Positions 16,580 through 25,759 of a DNA stretch of 64,000 nucleotides are shown here, in pieces; the stretch's first letter is position 1; the number at the start of each line of letters is the position of its first letter. The position numbers and the translations under genes are program-made. This DNA is from Synechococcus sp. ROS8604 (lineage in GTDB: Bacteria > Cyanobacteriota > Cyanobacteriia > PCC-6307 > Cyanobiaceae), in the NCBI RefSeq assembly GCF_014279655.1, contig NZ_CP047946.1, forward strand, positions 2,812,905 to 2,876,904, given 5' to 3'. Under the pieces are notes generated by a model that saw nothing but the letters and a program-made list of their open reading frames with translations, had not been told where the DNA came from and made no database searches.

Positions 16580-18121
16580 ATGAGCATTCAAGTCCCTACC
16601 AGACCATTCCTAGAAAACAAAAAGCTCAATAAAATTGAGCAGAACAAAGCAGCCAAAGATGGGCTACTTGTTGGCAATGAGATTGAAGAATTCGCCAGAA
16701 TTGGCTGGGAAGAGGTTGATGAAACCGATCTTCAACTTCGCTTGAAATGGTATGGAATGTTTTGGCGCCCCAAAACACCAGGCAAGTTCATGCTTCGCTT
16801 GCGAGTTCCCAACGGCGTCATTAATCATCAGCAACTTCGGGTTGTGGCCTCAATCGTGGAGCGCTACGGCGATAACGGAAGTTGCGACATCACAACACGC
16901 CAAAACTTACAACTTCGCGGCGTACTCCTGAATGATTTGCCAGACATTCTCAAACGACTGAAGGATGTTGGACTGAGCTCAATCCAATCTGGTTTTGACA
17001 ACCCGAGGAATGTAACCGGCAATCCACTTGCTGGAATTGATCCAAACGAAATTATCGATACGCGCCCTTTCACCACGGAGCTTCAGGACTTTCTCACGAA
17101 CCATTGCGAAGGAAATCCGGAATATTCCAACCTCCCTCGCAAATGGAACACAGCTGTTGCTGGAGCAAAAGACAACTTTCTACTCCACAACGACATTGTC
17201 TTTCACCCCGTTGAAAGAGACGGTGTGTTGGGGTTCGGCGTCTGGATTGGAGGAATTCTCTCCTCACAGATGAATGCCTATGCCATTCCCCTTAATACGT
17301 GGGTGAAGCAAGATGAGATTTGCAAAATGACCGATTGCGTCATTCGCCTCTGGCGCGACAACGGCGAGCGTGACAAGCGCCCCAAAGGCCGCTTCCGCAT
17401 GTATCTCGACCAACTCGGTGTCGATGCCTTCAGGAGTGAAGTGGAAGGACTTTTTGGTCCACTCACAGAGGATCCAGGTTCAGTCTTCAACGCCACGCCT
17501 CGTTCTCATTATGGAATCCATCCGCAAAAAAATGCAGACGAGTTTTTCGCAGGACTGCATGTCAGCGTTGGACGACTCACAGCAACTGATCTACACGACT
17601 TAGCCACAGCAAGTCTTGATTACGGGGCTGGTGAAATTCGCCTAACAGAGGATCAAAATGTCATCATCGTGGGGATATCCACGGCCAATCTCGATCGCTT
17701 CAAAGCAGACCCATTGTTGCAACGCTTCCCTCTCGAACCAGGTGCTATTGCAGCTGGCACGGTCTCCTGCACTGGAAACACCTACTGCAGCTTTGGTCTC
17801 ACCAACACCAAAGACCAAGCTATTGCAGCGGCGAAAAAACTCGACGACGAACTCGAACTACCCGAAGAACTCAAGATCCATTGGACCGGTTGCCCTAACA
17901 CCTGTGGTCAAGCCTTCATGGGGGCTATTGGCCTAACAGGCACCAAAGCGAAAAACAGTCAGGGTGAAATGGGCGAGGGCTACACCCTGAGCATCGGGGG
18001 ATCTCAAGGTGAAAACCCTCAGATCGGCGAAGTCCATCAAAAGGCCATTCCCGCAGAAGACATTCAAAACGTTCTTCGACAGGTGCTGATCGAACAATTC
18101 GGAGCAAAGCCTCGGGCTTAA
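16580..18121 (+). CDS. nirA: Ferredoxin-nitrite reductase
   Basis: Reduces nitrite to ammonium with six ferredoxin electrons, using siroheme and a [4Fe-4S] cluster. It has 513 residues, the normal length. The cluster/siroheme cysteines are Cys397 and Cys403 (CTGNTYC) and Cys438 and Cys442 (CPNTC). DITTRQNLQLRG near residue 103 is the conserved siroheme-binding region. The 5' gap is over 200 bases and carries the candidate NtcA element. A channel of the formate/nitrite family follows. Confidence 0.97.
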   Translation: MSIQVPTRPFLENKKLNKIEQNKAAKDGLLVGNEIEEFARIGWEEVDETDLQLRLKWYGMFWRPKTPGKFMLRLRVPNGVINHQQLRVVASIVERYGDNGSCDITTRQNLQLRGVLLNDLPDILKRLKDVGLSSIQSGFDNPRNVTGNPLAGIDPNEIIDTRPFTTELQDFLTNHCEGNPEYSNLPRKWNTAVAGAKDNFLLHNDIVFHPVERDGVLGFGVWIGGILSSQMNAYAIPLNTWVKQDEICKMTDCVIRLWRDNGERDKRPKGRFRMYLDQLGVDAFRSEVEGLFGPLTEDPGSVFNATPRSHYGIHPQKNADEFFAGLHVSVGRLTATDLHDLATASLDYGAGEIRLTEDQNVIIVGISTANLDRFKADPLLQRFPLEPGAIAAGTVSCTGNTYCSFGLTNTKDQAIAAAKKLDDELELPEELKIHWTGCPNTCGQAFMGAIGLTGTKAKNSQGEMGEGYTLSIGGSQGENPQIGEVHQKAIPAEDIQNVLRQVLIEQFGAKPRA

Positions 18122-18147
18122 GCAAACCGAATTGACTCGACGAAGTA

Positions 18148-18180
18148 AAACCGTGGCGCTTTGTTTTGAAGCCATGGTTT
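18148..18180 (+). terminator. Hairpin after nirA
   Basis: AAACCGTGGC (18148-18157) pairs with GCCATGGTTT (18171-18180), ten pairs with one G-T wobble and a 13-base loop. Only three Ts end the stem, so it may be a weak terminator or an mRNA 3' stabiliser. Confidence 0.4.
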
Positions 18181-18214
18181 CGCATTAACCAATCCATCTG
18201 TTATTCATTGTTCA

Positions 18215-18349
18215 ATGACTTTAAAAGGTGATTTCCTGTCGCGTTTTGTCAATTGGCTCAGCGCAAGTGGTAAGGACAGAACACCCGTTTCTGTATCACC
18301 ACAGCATCAAGATGTCTTCTCACGCTTCATGAATCGCATTAGCGGCTGA
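18215..18349 (+). CDS. Possible 44-residue protein between nirA and the nitrite channel
   Basis: The frame runs ATG 18215 to TGA 18347-18349. The product has two similar ends: FLSRFVNWLSASG near residue 7 and VFSRFMNRISG at the C-terminus, separated by a polar, Pro/Gln-containing linker. Both ends could form short amphipathic helices. It ends 28 bases before the channel gene, so co-transcription is likely. No clear Shine-Dalgarno sequence is seen and no family is recognised, so the call is tentative. Confidence 0.4.
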   Translation: MTLKGDFLSRFVNWLSASGKDRTPVSVSPQHQDVFSRFMNRISG

Positions 18350-18377
18350 ATCTCTTTTCATTTATTAAATCCCAATC

Positions 18378-19286
18378 ATGAGCGCAACAGCGTCCCAGAT
18401 GGACTACGTCCTACCCAATGAACTCGTCGACGGCATGATTTTAGCCGGCGGCAAGAAAGCAACCGTCAGCGTTAAAAACTTGCTGATCCGTGGCTTTTAT
18501 TCTGGCGCCATTCTTGGTCTTGCCGTCATCCTGGCCCTCACCGTAGGAATCCTGACAAAACTGCCATTTGTAGGATCTCTCCTGTTCCCATTTGGTTTTG
18601 CCAGCATCGTCCTGTTCGGAATGGAGCTGGTGACTGGAAACTTCGCATTGCTACCAATGGCAACATGGGCCGGCAAATGCAGCTGGAGTGCAACCTTTAG
18701 AAATTGGACATGGGTCTGGATTGGCAATTTCATCGGCACGCTCGTTGTGGCGATCATCATGGCCATCAGCCTCACCAGCGGAAGCATGGATGCTTCTGCT
18801 GAGAATGTTGGTCCACCCATTTGGGATCTTGTGGCTCAAAAGATCGTTGCTCTTAACCAGATCAACGTTGTGAAAAAGTACGAGGCCCTTGGAAGCATGG
18901 GTTTCTTCTTGGCTTTCCTGCGTGGAGTTGTGGCCAACTGGTTGGTTTGCCTCGGCGTCACCATGGCTCTTGTGAGCAAAAGTGTTCCCGGCAAATTGTT
19001 GGCCTGCTGGTTGCCGATTACGGCTTTCCAAACAATGGGCATGGAGCACATTGTTGTGAATCAATTCCTACACACAGCGGGACCAATCCTCGGTTCAGGC
19101 GTTCCTTTCTATAAAGTGATTTTCTGGAATTTCCTCCCAGTCACGTTGGGAAACATTGTTGGCGGAATGGTATTCATCGGCATGCTCTTCTACAGCACCC
19201 ATCGCACCAAAATTTCCGATGTGCTTCCCACGGAGCATGATGAAAAGCTAGAACGTGAACTTGCCGCTGAGCTCGGCGCCCGCTGA
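18378..19286 (+). CDS. Formate/nitrite transporter family channel
   Basis: A 302-residue integral membrane protein of the FNT (FocA/NirC) family with about six transmembrane segments. FGFASIVLFGMELVTGN near residue 74 and NWLVCLGVTMA near residue 194 are the two inverted pore-loop regions. Its place right after nirA points to nitrite uptake or retention rather than formate. The C-terminus is charged and cytoplasmic. Substrate preference is inferred from context only. Confidence 0.92.
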   Translation: MSATASQMDYVLPNELVDGMILAGGKKATVSVKNLLIRGFYSGAILGLAVILALTVGILTKLPFVGSLLFPFGFASIVLFGMELVTGNFALLPMATWAGKCSWSATFRNWTWVWIGNFIGTLVVAIIMAISLTSGSMDASAENVGPPIWDLVAQKIVALNQINVVKKYEALGSMGFFLAFLRGVVANWLVCLGVTMALVSKSVPGKLLACWLPITAFQTMGMEHIVVNQFLHTAGPILGSGVPFYKVIFWNFLPVTLGNIVGGMVFIGMLFYSTHRTKISDVLPTEHDEKLERELAAELGAR

Positions 19287-19297
19287 CTTCAAACCCT

Positions 19298-20011
19298 ATG
19301 AGTGCCATTGATGAAGCCTCCCTTTGGGATCAGCTGGCCAAGGCACGGAAGATTCCTTTGAATCCAACCTGGCTGGGAGAGGTTTTCTCTCCCAGCCTTT
19401 CTGTTGAACTCCGTTTTGCAGTGGCTGAGCGCTTGGGGATGTTCGCAGAAACAGGTTGGCCAATCATCCATGCCCTGATCCAACAGCACGGAATTCATCC
19501 TGAGTTGATCCACGCTGCCGGCCTCTGCCATCAACCTGAAGCAAAAGATTGGTTACTCACGCAGCTGAAGCAATCCCATGATCCAGATGCACACTTGCTG
19601 AACGCACTGAGTTGCTGGGGTGCAGAGCTCACACCATCTCAATTCGAGCATCTTTTGCAATTACCTGGCCAAGCACAACGCATCGCGGGCCTTAATCTTC
19701 TTGGCTTCAAATCTCATCAACTTGAAGCCGTTGAATTGCTGCAATTGTGTGAATACGCACTTCAAGATTGGCGTGATCCTGTTGTCATCGCCTGCATACG
19801 TCTGCTGCAGCGACGAGACGACATGGAGATCAGCACCAGGCTTGCGGTTCTGGTCCATAAAGGCTCCGATGCAGCTGCTGAAGCTGGCTTAAGAGCCTTG
19901 GGTTGCATGGCCACAACGCATAGCAAAATAACGCTGAAGTCACTGAGCGTAGAGCTCACTAATCCAGAACGACGTGCGCACGCCCTACGCCAACTTCAAC
20001 AGCAATATTAA
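19298..20011 (+). CDS. HEAT-like alpha-solenoid protein in the nirA operon
   Basis: A 237-residue protein made almost entirely of helical pairs. Repeats such as LRFAVAERLGMFAETGWPII, RIAGLNLLGFKSHQLEAVEL and AAAEAGLRALGCMA resemble HEAT/armadillo units. It starts 11 bases after the channel gene and ends before a strong bidirectional terminator, so it is the last gene of the nirA transcript. A scaffold or assembly role for nitrite reductase or transport is possible, but nothing in the sequence names a partner. Confidence 0.75.
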   Translation: MSAIDEASLWDQLAKARKIPLNPTWLGEVFSPSLSVELRFAVAERLGMFAETGWPIIHALIQQHGIHPELIHAAGLCHQPEAKDWLLTQLKQSHDPDAHLLNALSCWGAELTPSQFEHLLQLPGQAQRIAGLNLLGFKSHQLEAVELLQLCEYALQDWRDPVVIACIRLLQRRDDMEISTRLAVLVHKGSDAAAEAGLRALGCMATTHSKITLKSLSVELTNPERRAHALRQLQQQY

Positions 20012-20018
20012 AGACATT

Positions 20019-20046
20019 AAAAAACCCGGCCATGCCGGGCGTTTTT
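20019..20046. terminator. Bidirectional terminator between the nirA operon and cynS
   Basis: A stem CCCGGC (20025-20030), a CAT loop, then GCCGGG (20034-20039), flanked by six As before and five Ts after. It can end transcription from both convergent sides. Confidence 0.85.
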
Positions 20047-20062
20047 GATTTAAATCAAAAAC

Positions 20063-20542
20063 TCACCATTTTTTATAAGGCAAGAATTTTCCGCACATTG
20101 TAATCTTTACCCTGTCTCCTTTAGGATCTTCAACCTTATCCACATCCAAAGTAAAGTCGATAGCACTCATAATACCATCGCCAAATTTTTCCTGAATAAC
20201 ATCTTTAAGAGGCATACCATAAACCTGCATGATCTCATAGAAACGATAGATCAGCGGATCTGTAGGAATCACAGGATCTAGACTTCCTTTCGTCGGAAAC
20301 TCCTGCAGCGCAGCGGTAATGGCTGGATCGAGAGCCAACAATGTTGCTAATTTCTCCGCTTCTTCAGGGGATGCGGTTGCCTGTCCATAAAAGAGAGAAG
20401 CAATCCAAACCTCATCGAGCCCAAGGGCCGCTTCTAAGTCAGCAAAGGAAAGACCCTTCGCCTTCTTTGCCGCCATCAGTGAAGCAGTAAGCGTCGATGG
20501 CGAGGGACCAGCCAAGGACGGTGCTAAAGCAGATGTTGTCAT
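20063..20542 (-). CDS. cynS: Cyanate hydratase (cyanase)
   Basis: Decomposes cyanate with bicarbonate to ammonia and CO2, giving a further nitrogen source. The ATG at 20542 ([10 protein letters not shown]) gives 159 residues. The catalytic residues are visible with the family spacing: Arg100 and Glu103 in [11 protein letters not shown] and Ser126 in [10 protein letters not shown]. The C-terminus KFLPYKKW is typical. A start at 20596 would add 18 unrelated residues and is less likely. No dedicated cyanate transporter is adjacent in this window. Confidence 0.96.
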   Translation of the reverse strand: MTTSALAPSLAGPSPSTLTASLMAAKKAKGLSFADLEAALGLDEVWIASLFYGQATASPEEAEKLATLLALDPAITAALQEFPTKGSLDPVIPTDPLIYRFYEIMQVYGMPLKDVIQEKFGDGIMSAIDFTLDVDKVEDPKGDRVKITMCGKFLPYKKW

Positions 20543-20749
20543 GCAATAAAAGACCAATAAAGAACTACTAGAGATCAGAAACCCTTGCGGGACCACTCAG
20601 TAGTGGGCGAATCATCTACAAAATCAAGACCCAAAAAAGATGCATTGACTACCAATTCAGAAGCTCGGAGCAACCAATAGCAACATCTGCGACAGAACGA
20701 CAGGTGGTGGGTAGTGCACTATGAAATAGCTGATGGTTAGTCCCTATTC

Positions 20750-21023
20750 ATGCATCTTTCCACATTCGCGAATCTGTTTAATCAAAACTTGATTCAAGCT
20801 CTAAAAAGTATTAATACCCTGCTAGCAAACGATTCTTTGTCAGTCACACCAGCCCTTGTGCGCCAAACATTCCCAAACTTGCTCATTGAACGCCTCTATT
20901 ACGCCGAGGGGCGACAGCATCCATCGCACCCACTCCATGGAAGCCATGCAGGCCTATGCAGGAGCTAAGGCTTCGAGTTACATAAAAAGATCTGGTATCA
21001 ATCACTACCGCCGAAGGGGATAA
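20750..21023 (+). pseudogene. Small gene of unknown function, frameshifted in a G run
   Basis: From ATG 20750 the frame encodes a natural-looking helical segment up to NLLIERLYYAEG and then turns into a His/Pro-rich tail. Removing one G from the GGGG run at 20908-20911 restores a frame that continues GDSIHRTHSMEAMQAYAGAK and a basic end, SGINHYRRRG, with TAA at 21021-21023. The total length of 274 bases is one more than a multiple of three (90 residues plus stop). Either the gene is mutated, the base is a sequencing error, or ribosomes shift frame here. The family is not recognised. Confidence 0.55.
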
Positions 21024-21051
21024 TTCTGCGGAACGATCTCCTTCGGTTCCG

Positions 21052-22134
21052 GTGATATCAATGGAAATGTCTCCAGTAGCCAAAAAGCGTGCATATTTCA
21101 AGCAATTGCTACGCAAAATTGGCAGTGGAGAGCACACCAGCAAAGGGCTAACGCGAAGCGAAGCCGATGAGGCCATGGAGTTGATGCTCACGGGAGGAGC
21201 TTCAGACGTCCAAATCGGCGCCTTTCTCATTGCCCATCGCATTCGCAGGCCCGAGCCTCAAGAGCTCACCGGCATGCTCGATACCTATAAACGTCTCGGG
21301 CCCTGTCTTCTCAGTGAACCCGATCAACGCCGGCCGATCTGCTTTGGCATGCCCTTTGACGGCCGATCTCGCACGGCACCGATCTACCCCTTAACAACGT
21401 TGCTGTTGGTGGGGTCTGGACAGCCTGTGGTCTTGCAGGGAGGGAAGCGAATGCCAGTGAAATTTGGAATCACTGGCGCAGAGCTGTTCGCTTCGATCGG
21501 GCTCAACTTGCAGGGACTGTCGATCAATGATGTTCAAGCAGGCTTCAACCTCCATGGTCTTGCCCTCATCTATCAACCGGAACACTTCCCCCTTGGCGAG
21601 GCACTGCTTCCCGCGCGGGATGATCTCGGGAAACGACCTCCACTGGCCAGCGCCGAGCTGCTCTGGACTGCTCACCAAGGGCACCACCTGCTTGTGAGTG
21701 GATTTGTGCATCCACCAACGGAAAACCGAGCCTGGCAAGCCCTAGAGCTGGCCGGAGAAAAGGACGTTATCACCGTGAAGGGCTTAGAGGGAGGAACAGA
21801 CCTGCCGGTTAGTCGGGCCGGGATCACAGCTCGCATTCACAACTCAGGAGAGCCCGAACGACACATCGTTCACCCCCGTGATCATGGCTGCTTTGGAGAC
21901 GACCCCCGCTGGGAATCAGAGGAGGCCTGGGCGACACACGCCAAAGAGGCCCTTCTAGGCCAAGGGCCCATGGCCCAGTCATTGCGTTGGAACGCAGGCT
22001 GCTACCTCTGGTTGAGCGGACTGAGCAAAAGCTTGGAGGACGGTGTAGAGGAGGCCCGCACCATGCAAGCCAATGGAGTTGGCACCGCCGCCTTGGAACA
22101 ACTGATCGCCTGGCGGGCGTCTGTGGGAGGGTGA
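21052..22134 (+). CDS. Anthranilate phosphoribosyltransferase-like protein (TrpD2 type)
   Basis: A protein of 355-360 residues with the glycosyltransferase family 3 fold: a helical N-terminal domain (GLTRSEADEAMELMLTGGAS) followed by a phosphoribosyltransferase-like core. The usual TrpD loop GTGGD is not seen; PFDGRSRTAP stands in its place, as in TrpD paralogues that are not tryptophan enzymes. Starts are GTG 21052, ATG 21061 or ATG 21067. The substrate is unknown, and it should not be labelled tryptophan synthesis. It lies 19 bases before an MFS gene. Confidence 0.8.
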   Translation: MISMEMSPVAKKRAYFKQLLRKIGSGEHTSKGLTRSEADEAMELMLTGGASDVQIGAFLIAHRIRRPEPQELTGMLDTYKRLGPCLLSEPDQRRPICFGMPFDGRSRTAPIYPLTTLLLVGSGQPVVLQGGKRMPVKFGITGAELFASIGLNLQGLSINDVQAGFNLHGLALIYQPEHFPLGEALLPARDDLGKRPPLASAELLWTAHQGHHLLVSGFVHPPTENRAWQALELAGEKDVITVKGLEGGTDLPVSRAGITARIHNSGEPERHIVHPRDHGCFGDDPRWESEEAWATHAKEALLGQGPMAQSLRWNAGCYLWLSGLSKSLEDGVEEARTMQANGVGTAALEQLIAWRASVGG

Positions 22135-22153
22135 TTAACCGTCTCGATCGAAC

Positions 22154-23377
22154 GTGCGCCGTCCTCACGTTCCAACGTTATTAAGTGCGTTTCTAACGCT
22201 TCTCAATGACCGACTCAGCGAAAGCATTGTTTTTCCATTGCTGCCCTTTCTGTTGGCATCGTTCAATGCCGACGGTCGCACCCTTGGTCTTTTAGCTGGC
22301 AGCTACGCCCTTGCTCAGTTCGCAGCGACTCCCTTCATCGGAGCCCTGAGTGATCGCTTCGGCCGCAGGCCTGTGATCGCCATCTGCGTCAGTGGTTCCG
22401 TCCTCGGCCTCGGACTGTTTGCGATCACCGTGAGCCAAGACTGGCCCGCTGGAGCTGTGCTGCCCCTCTTTCTCCTGTTTGGAGCCCGTCTGATCGATGG
22501 GGTGAGTGGTGGAACAGCCGCCACAGCAGGAGCCGTACTCGCAGACATCACCCCTCCGGAGCAACGCGCACGCGCCTTCGGATTGATCGGAGTGGCCTTC
22601 GGACTTGGTTTCATTATGGGCCCCTTTCTTGGTGGCCAATTAGCCCGCATTGCCGTCACGGTGCCGCTCTGGGTGGCAACCGGCTTCGCCGTGCTCAACC
22701 TTGTTGTTGTCCTGACGTTGCTCCCTGAAACCCATCCGGTGTCAGAACGCCGCGTCCTTCCCCGCAAACGGGAGCTCAACCCCTTCGCTCAAATCGCGCG
22801 GGTGATTGGCAATCCAGCCGTCGGGCGTCTGGCCTTGGGCTTTTTTCTGTTCTTTCTTGCCTTCAATGGCTTCACCGCAATCCTGGTTCTCTATTTCAAG
22901 CAACGCTTCAATTGGGGTCCAGAGCTTGCCACTACAGCCTTTTTGATTGTGGGGGTCGTCGCCACCGTGGTCCAGGGTGGCCTGATCGGTCCATTGGTGA
23001 AACGGTTTGGGGAGTGGAAACTCACGCTGATCGGCCTCGGTTTGGTCATCGCCGGTTGTTTGCTCATCCCCACAACCGATCCGGAGCAAGCCAGGACCGG
23101 AGTGTTCACAGCCGTGGCGATTTTGGCCAGCGGCACGGGTCTCGTGACCCCAAGCCTTCGCAGCCTGGTGTCGCGGCGTCTCAGCGATGAAGGGCAAGGC
23201 GCAGCCCTTGGCAGCCTGCAAGCCCTCCAAAGTCTTGGCAGTTTTTTAGGCCCACCTCTCGCTGGACTGGGCTACGACCTCCTGGGTCAAACCAGTCCGT
23301 TCTTTGGAGGCGCCGGATTACTTCTGGTCGTCGTGCTCTTGGTGACGCGCAGTCCCCTTGAGGAATCCACAGGGTGA
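22154..23377 (+). CDS. MFS transporter, drug-exporter-like
   Basis: A 407-residue, 12-helix major facilitator protein starting at GTG 22154. GALSDRFGRRPVI near residue 63 is the loop 2-3 signature, and DGVSGGTAATAGAVLADITP near residue 115 resembles the motif C region of proton-driven exporters such as TetA. An export role is inferred from these motifs; the substrate is unknown. It starts 19 bases after the TrpD-like gene and ends 48 bases before ppk. Confidence 0.85.
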   Translation: MRRPHVPTLLSAFLTLLNDRLSESIVFPLLPFLLASFNADGRTLGLLAGSYALAQFAATPFIGALSDRFGRRPVIAICVSGSVLGLGLFAITVSQDWPAGAVLPLFLLFGARLIDGVSGGTAATAGAVLADITPPEQRARAFGLIGVAFGLGFIMGPFLGGQLARIAVTVPLWVATGFAVLNLVVVLTLLPETHPVSERRVLPRKRELNPFAQIARVIGNPAVGRLALGFFLFFLAFNGFTAILVLYFKQRFNWGPELATTAFLIVGVVATVVQGGLIGPLVKRFGEWKLTLIGLGLVIAGCLLIPTTDPEQARTGVFTAVAILASGTGLVTPSLRSLVSRRLSDEGQGAALGSLQALQSLGSFLGPPLAGLGYDLLGQTSPFFGGAGLLLVVVLLVTRSPLEESTG

Positions 23378-23425
23378 CCGACGATTGCTACCTTTCGCTT
23401 GCGAGCACAGTGCTCTAGACCATTG

Positions 23426-25549
23426 ATGAGCGGCGTCATGCTTCCCGAAAATCTCTACATCAATCGGGAACTGAGCTGGATTGCCTTCAACAAGCGCGTG
23501 TTGTCTCAGGCGCTTGACCAAAGAACGCAGTTGTTGGAACAGGCCAAATTCAGTGCCATTTTCAGCAACAATCTCGATGAGTTTTTCATGGTGCGCGTGG
23601 CGTCCTTGAAATCTCAGGTTGAGGCCGGCATCGACAAGCGAAGTGAGGATGGGCTCACGCCACGGGAGCAGCTCCATGAGATTCGTAACCAGCTCTCAGC
23701 ACTGCTGGAAGCCCAGCAAACGCACTACATCAACCATCTCCGCGTAGGCCTGGAAGGCTTTGGTGTGTTTCTGTTCAACTACCAACAGCTGAACGCCGCC
23801 CAACAGCACTGGGTGGACAACTTCTTTCAAACGGCAGTTTTTCCTGTCTTGACGCCCCTGGCGGTAGATCCTGCCCATCCCTTTCCATTCGTTAGCAATC
23901 TCAGCCTCAACGTCGCCGCCCTGATCCACGACCCAGAGTCCGGCCAACGCCAACTGGCCCGAGTGAAGGTCCCACAAAAAATCCTTCCTCGCTTTGTCTC
24001 GATTCCAGTGGAGCTGAGCGGAGATGAATCCAAGCCAATGCACACAGCCGTACCTCTTGAGCAGGTGATTGCCTTCAATCTCGGCCTGCTCTTTCCAGGA
24101 ATGAGCATTGAAGGGCATTACTTTTTCCGGGTCACCAGGGATGCAGACCTGGAACTACGCGACCTTGAAGCCGACGATCTGATGATCGCCATCGAACAGG
24201 GCTTGCGAAAGCGAAGGATGGGGGGTGAAGTGGTCCGCTTGGAGGTGGCTGCCGACACTCCTCTAGACGTCATTGAGATGTTGATGGACGGCATGTCCGT
24301 TGTTGAAGAAGACCTCTACAAGGTGAATGGACCTCTCGGGCTCGATGATCTTTTCGGCTTGATGAGCCTGCCTCTGCCACACCTCAAAGACACCACGCAC
24401 TCAGGTCAAACTCCCACCGTCCTCAGTCGCACGCAGAGGGGCATGTTGGAAGACGGCTCCATCAAAGAAGAAGAATTCGAGAGCATTTTCTCGGTGATAC
24501 GCCGCCGCGATGTTCTCCTCCATCACCCTTACGACTTGTTTTCCACGTCGGTCGAGGAATTCATTAACCAAGCGGCAGACGACCCCCTCGTCATGGGAAT
24601 CAAGATGACCCTCTACCGCACATCCAAAGATTCCCCGATTATCGCGGCGCTTATCCGTGCAGCAGAAAATGGGAAGCAGGTGATGGCACTTGTCGAGCTC
24701 AAGGCTCGTTTCGATGAAGACAACAATATTCAGTGGGCCAAACATCTGGAACGCTCTGGAGTGCATGTGGTCTATGGGGTGATTGGCCTCAAGACGCATA
24801 CCAAGATTGTTCTGGTTGTACGCAAAGAGAAAGAACGCCTACGCAGCTATGTCCACATCGGAACTGGTAACTACAACTCCAAAACCTCACGTCTTTACAC
24901 CGATCTAGGCCTGCTTTCAGCTCGACCGGAACTTGGCCAAGACCTCGTGGAGTTGTTCAACTATCTAACCGGCTTCTCTAAACAACAAAGCTTCCGCAAA
25001 TTACTCGTGGCTCCTGTCTCCTTAAGGAAGGGGATGGAACAATTAATCCGCCGTGAAATCGAACATGCTCAGCAAGGACGTGGTGGATCGATCAAAGCCA
25101 AAATGAATTCTCTGGTGGATCCAGGAATCATTGCTCTTCTATATGAAGCATCTCAAGCCGGGGTAAAAATCCAATTGATCATCCGAGGGATGTGCAGCCT
25201 TTACCCAAGACTCGAAGGTATAAGCGACAACATCAGCGTGATCAGTATTATTGGTCGTTTCTTAGAGCATTCACGCATCTTTTGGTTTAACAATGGCGGC
25301 GAACCGGAAGTGTTCATCGGTAGCGCCGACTTAATGCCGCGCAACCTTGATCGACGCGTCGAAGCGGTTGCCCCCATTGAAGAACCCGAACTCAGAGCAC
25401 AGCTCGAACGCCTGCTTGAACGCTACCTAAGCGATAACAAGGGTGCTTGGGACATGCAAACCGACGGTACGTTTATTCAACGGCATCCCGAGGGAGAAGA
25501 GCGCAACTCCCAATCGCAGTTAATTGATGACTGGAAAGGAATGCACTAG
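23426..25549 (+). CDS. ppk: Polyphosphate kinase 1
   Basis: Makes inorganic polyphosphate from ATP reversibly. The ATG at 23426 gives 707 residues. YINRELSWIAFN near the N-terminus is the family opening; GIKMTLYRTSKDSPI, KTHTKIVLVVRKE (catalytic His), YVHIGTGNYN and EHSRIFWFNNGG (second conserved His) follow in order. A frame open from TTG 23399 exists but adds unrelated residues. The product is the phosphate store complementing PstS found later. Confidence 0.96.
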   Translation: MSGVMLPENLYINRELSWIAFNKRVLSQALDQRTQLLEQAKFSAIFSNNLDEFFMVRVASLKSQVEAGIDKRSEDGLTPREQLHEIRNQLSALLEAQQTHYINHLRVGLEGFGVFLFNYQQLNAAQQHWVDNFFQTAVFPVLTPLAVDPAHPFPFVSNLSLNVAALIHDPESGQRQLARVKVPQKILPRFVSIPVELSGDESKPMHTAVPLEQVIAFNLGLLFPGMSIEGHYFFRVTRDADLELRDLEADDLMIAIEQGLRKRRMGGEVVRLEVAADTPLDVIEMLMDGMSVVEEDLYKVNGPLGLDDLFGLMSLPLPHLKDTTHSGQTPTVLSRTQRGMLEDGSIKEEEFESIFSVIRRRDVLLHHPYDLFSTSVEEFINQAADDPLVMGIKMTLYRTSKDSPIIAALIRAAENGKQVMALVELKARFDEDNNIQWAKHLERSGVHVVYGVIGLKTHTKIVLVVRKEKERLRSYVHIGTGNYNSKTSRLYTDLGLLSARPELGQDLVELFNYLTGFSKQQSFRKLLVAPVSLRKGMEQLIRREIEHAQQGRGGSIKAKMNSLVDPGIIALLYEASQAGVKIQLIIRGMCSLYPRLEGISDNISVISIIGRFLEHSRIFWFNNGGEPEVFIGSADLMPRNLDRRVEAVAPIEEPELRAQLERLLERYLSDNKGAWDMQTDGTFIQRHPEGEERNSQSQLIDDWKGMH

Positions 25550-25570
25550 TTCATCCAAATCGACAGCAAT

Positions 25571-25588
25571 CTTCAACGACGATTGAAG
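25571..25588 (+). terminator. Small hairpin after ppk
   Basis: CTTCAA, six bases, TTGAAG, located about 20 bases after the ppk stop. The stem is short and AT-rich without a T run, so it is only a weak candidate. Confidence 0.25.
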
Positions 25589-25759
25589 GCCCAAATAGCA
25601 AGAAATCAATTAATTCTGTAGTCATTTTTACCATAAACAGTAGCCATCGACATCGCGAATTGATCCAGATAACGATCTACCGAAAGGCTTCAGAATTACA
25701 ACCACTTCTAAGCGCTGACGGTGCTAAATTGCGCCCAAATTCGTCAGGAGACCAGGGTG

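Noticed and set aside
20712..20721. Palindrome TAGTGCACTA between cynS and the frameshifted small gene
   Set aside because: It does not fit the NtcA spacing GTA-N8-TAC, and a 10-base palindrome alone is weak evidence for an operator.
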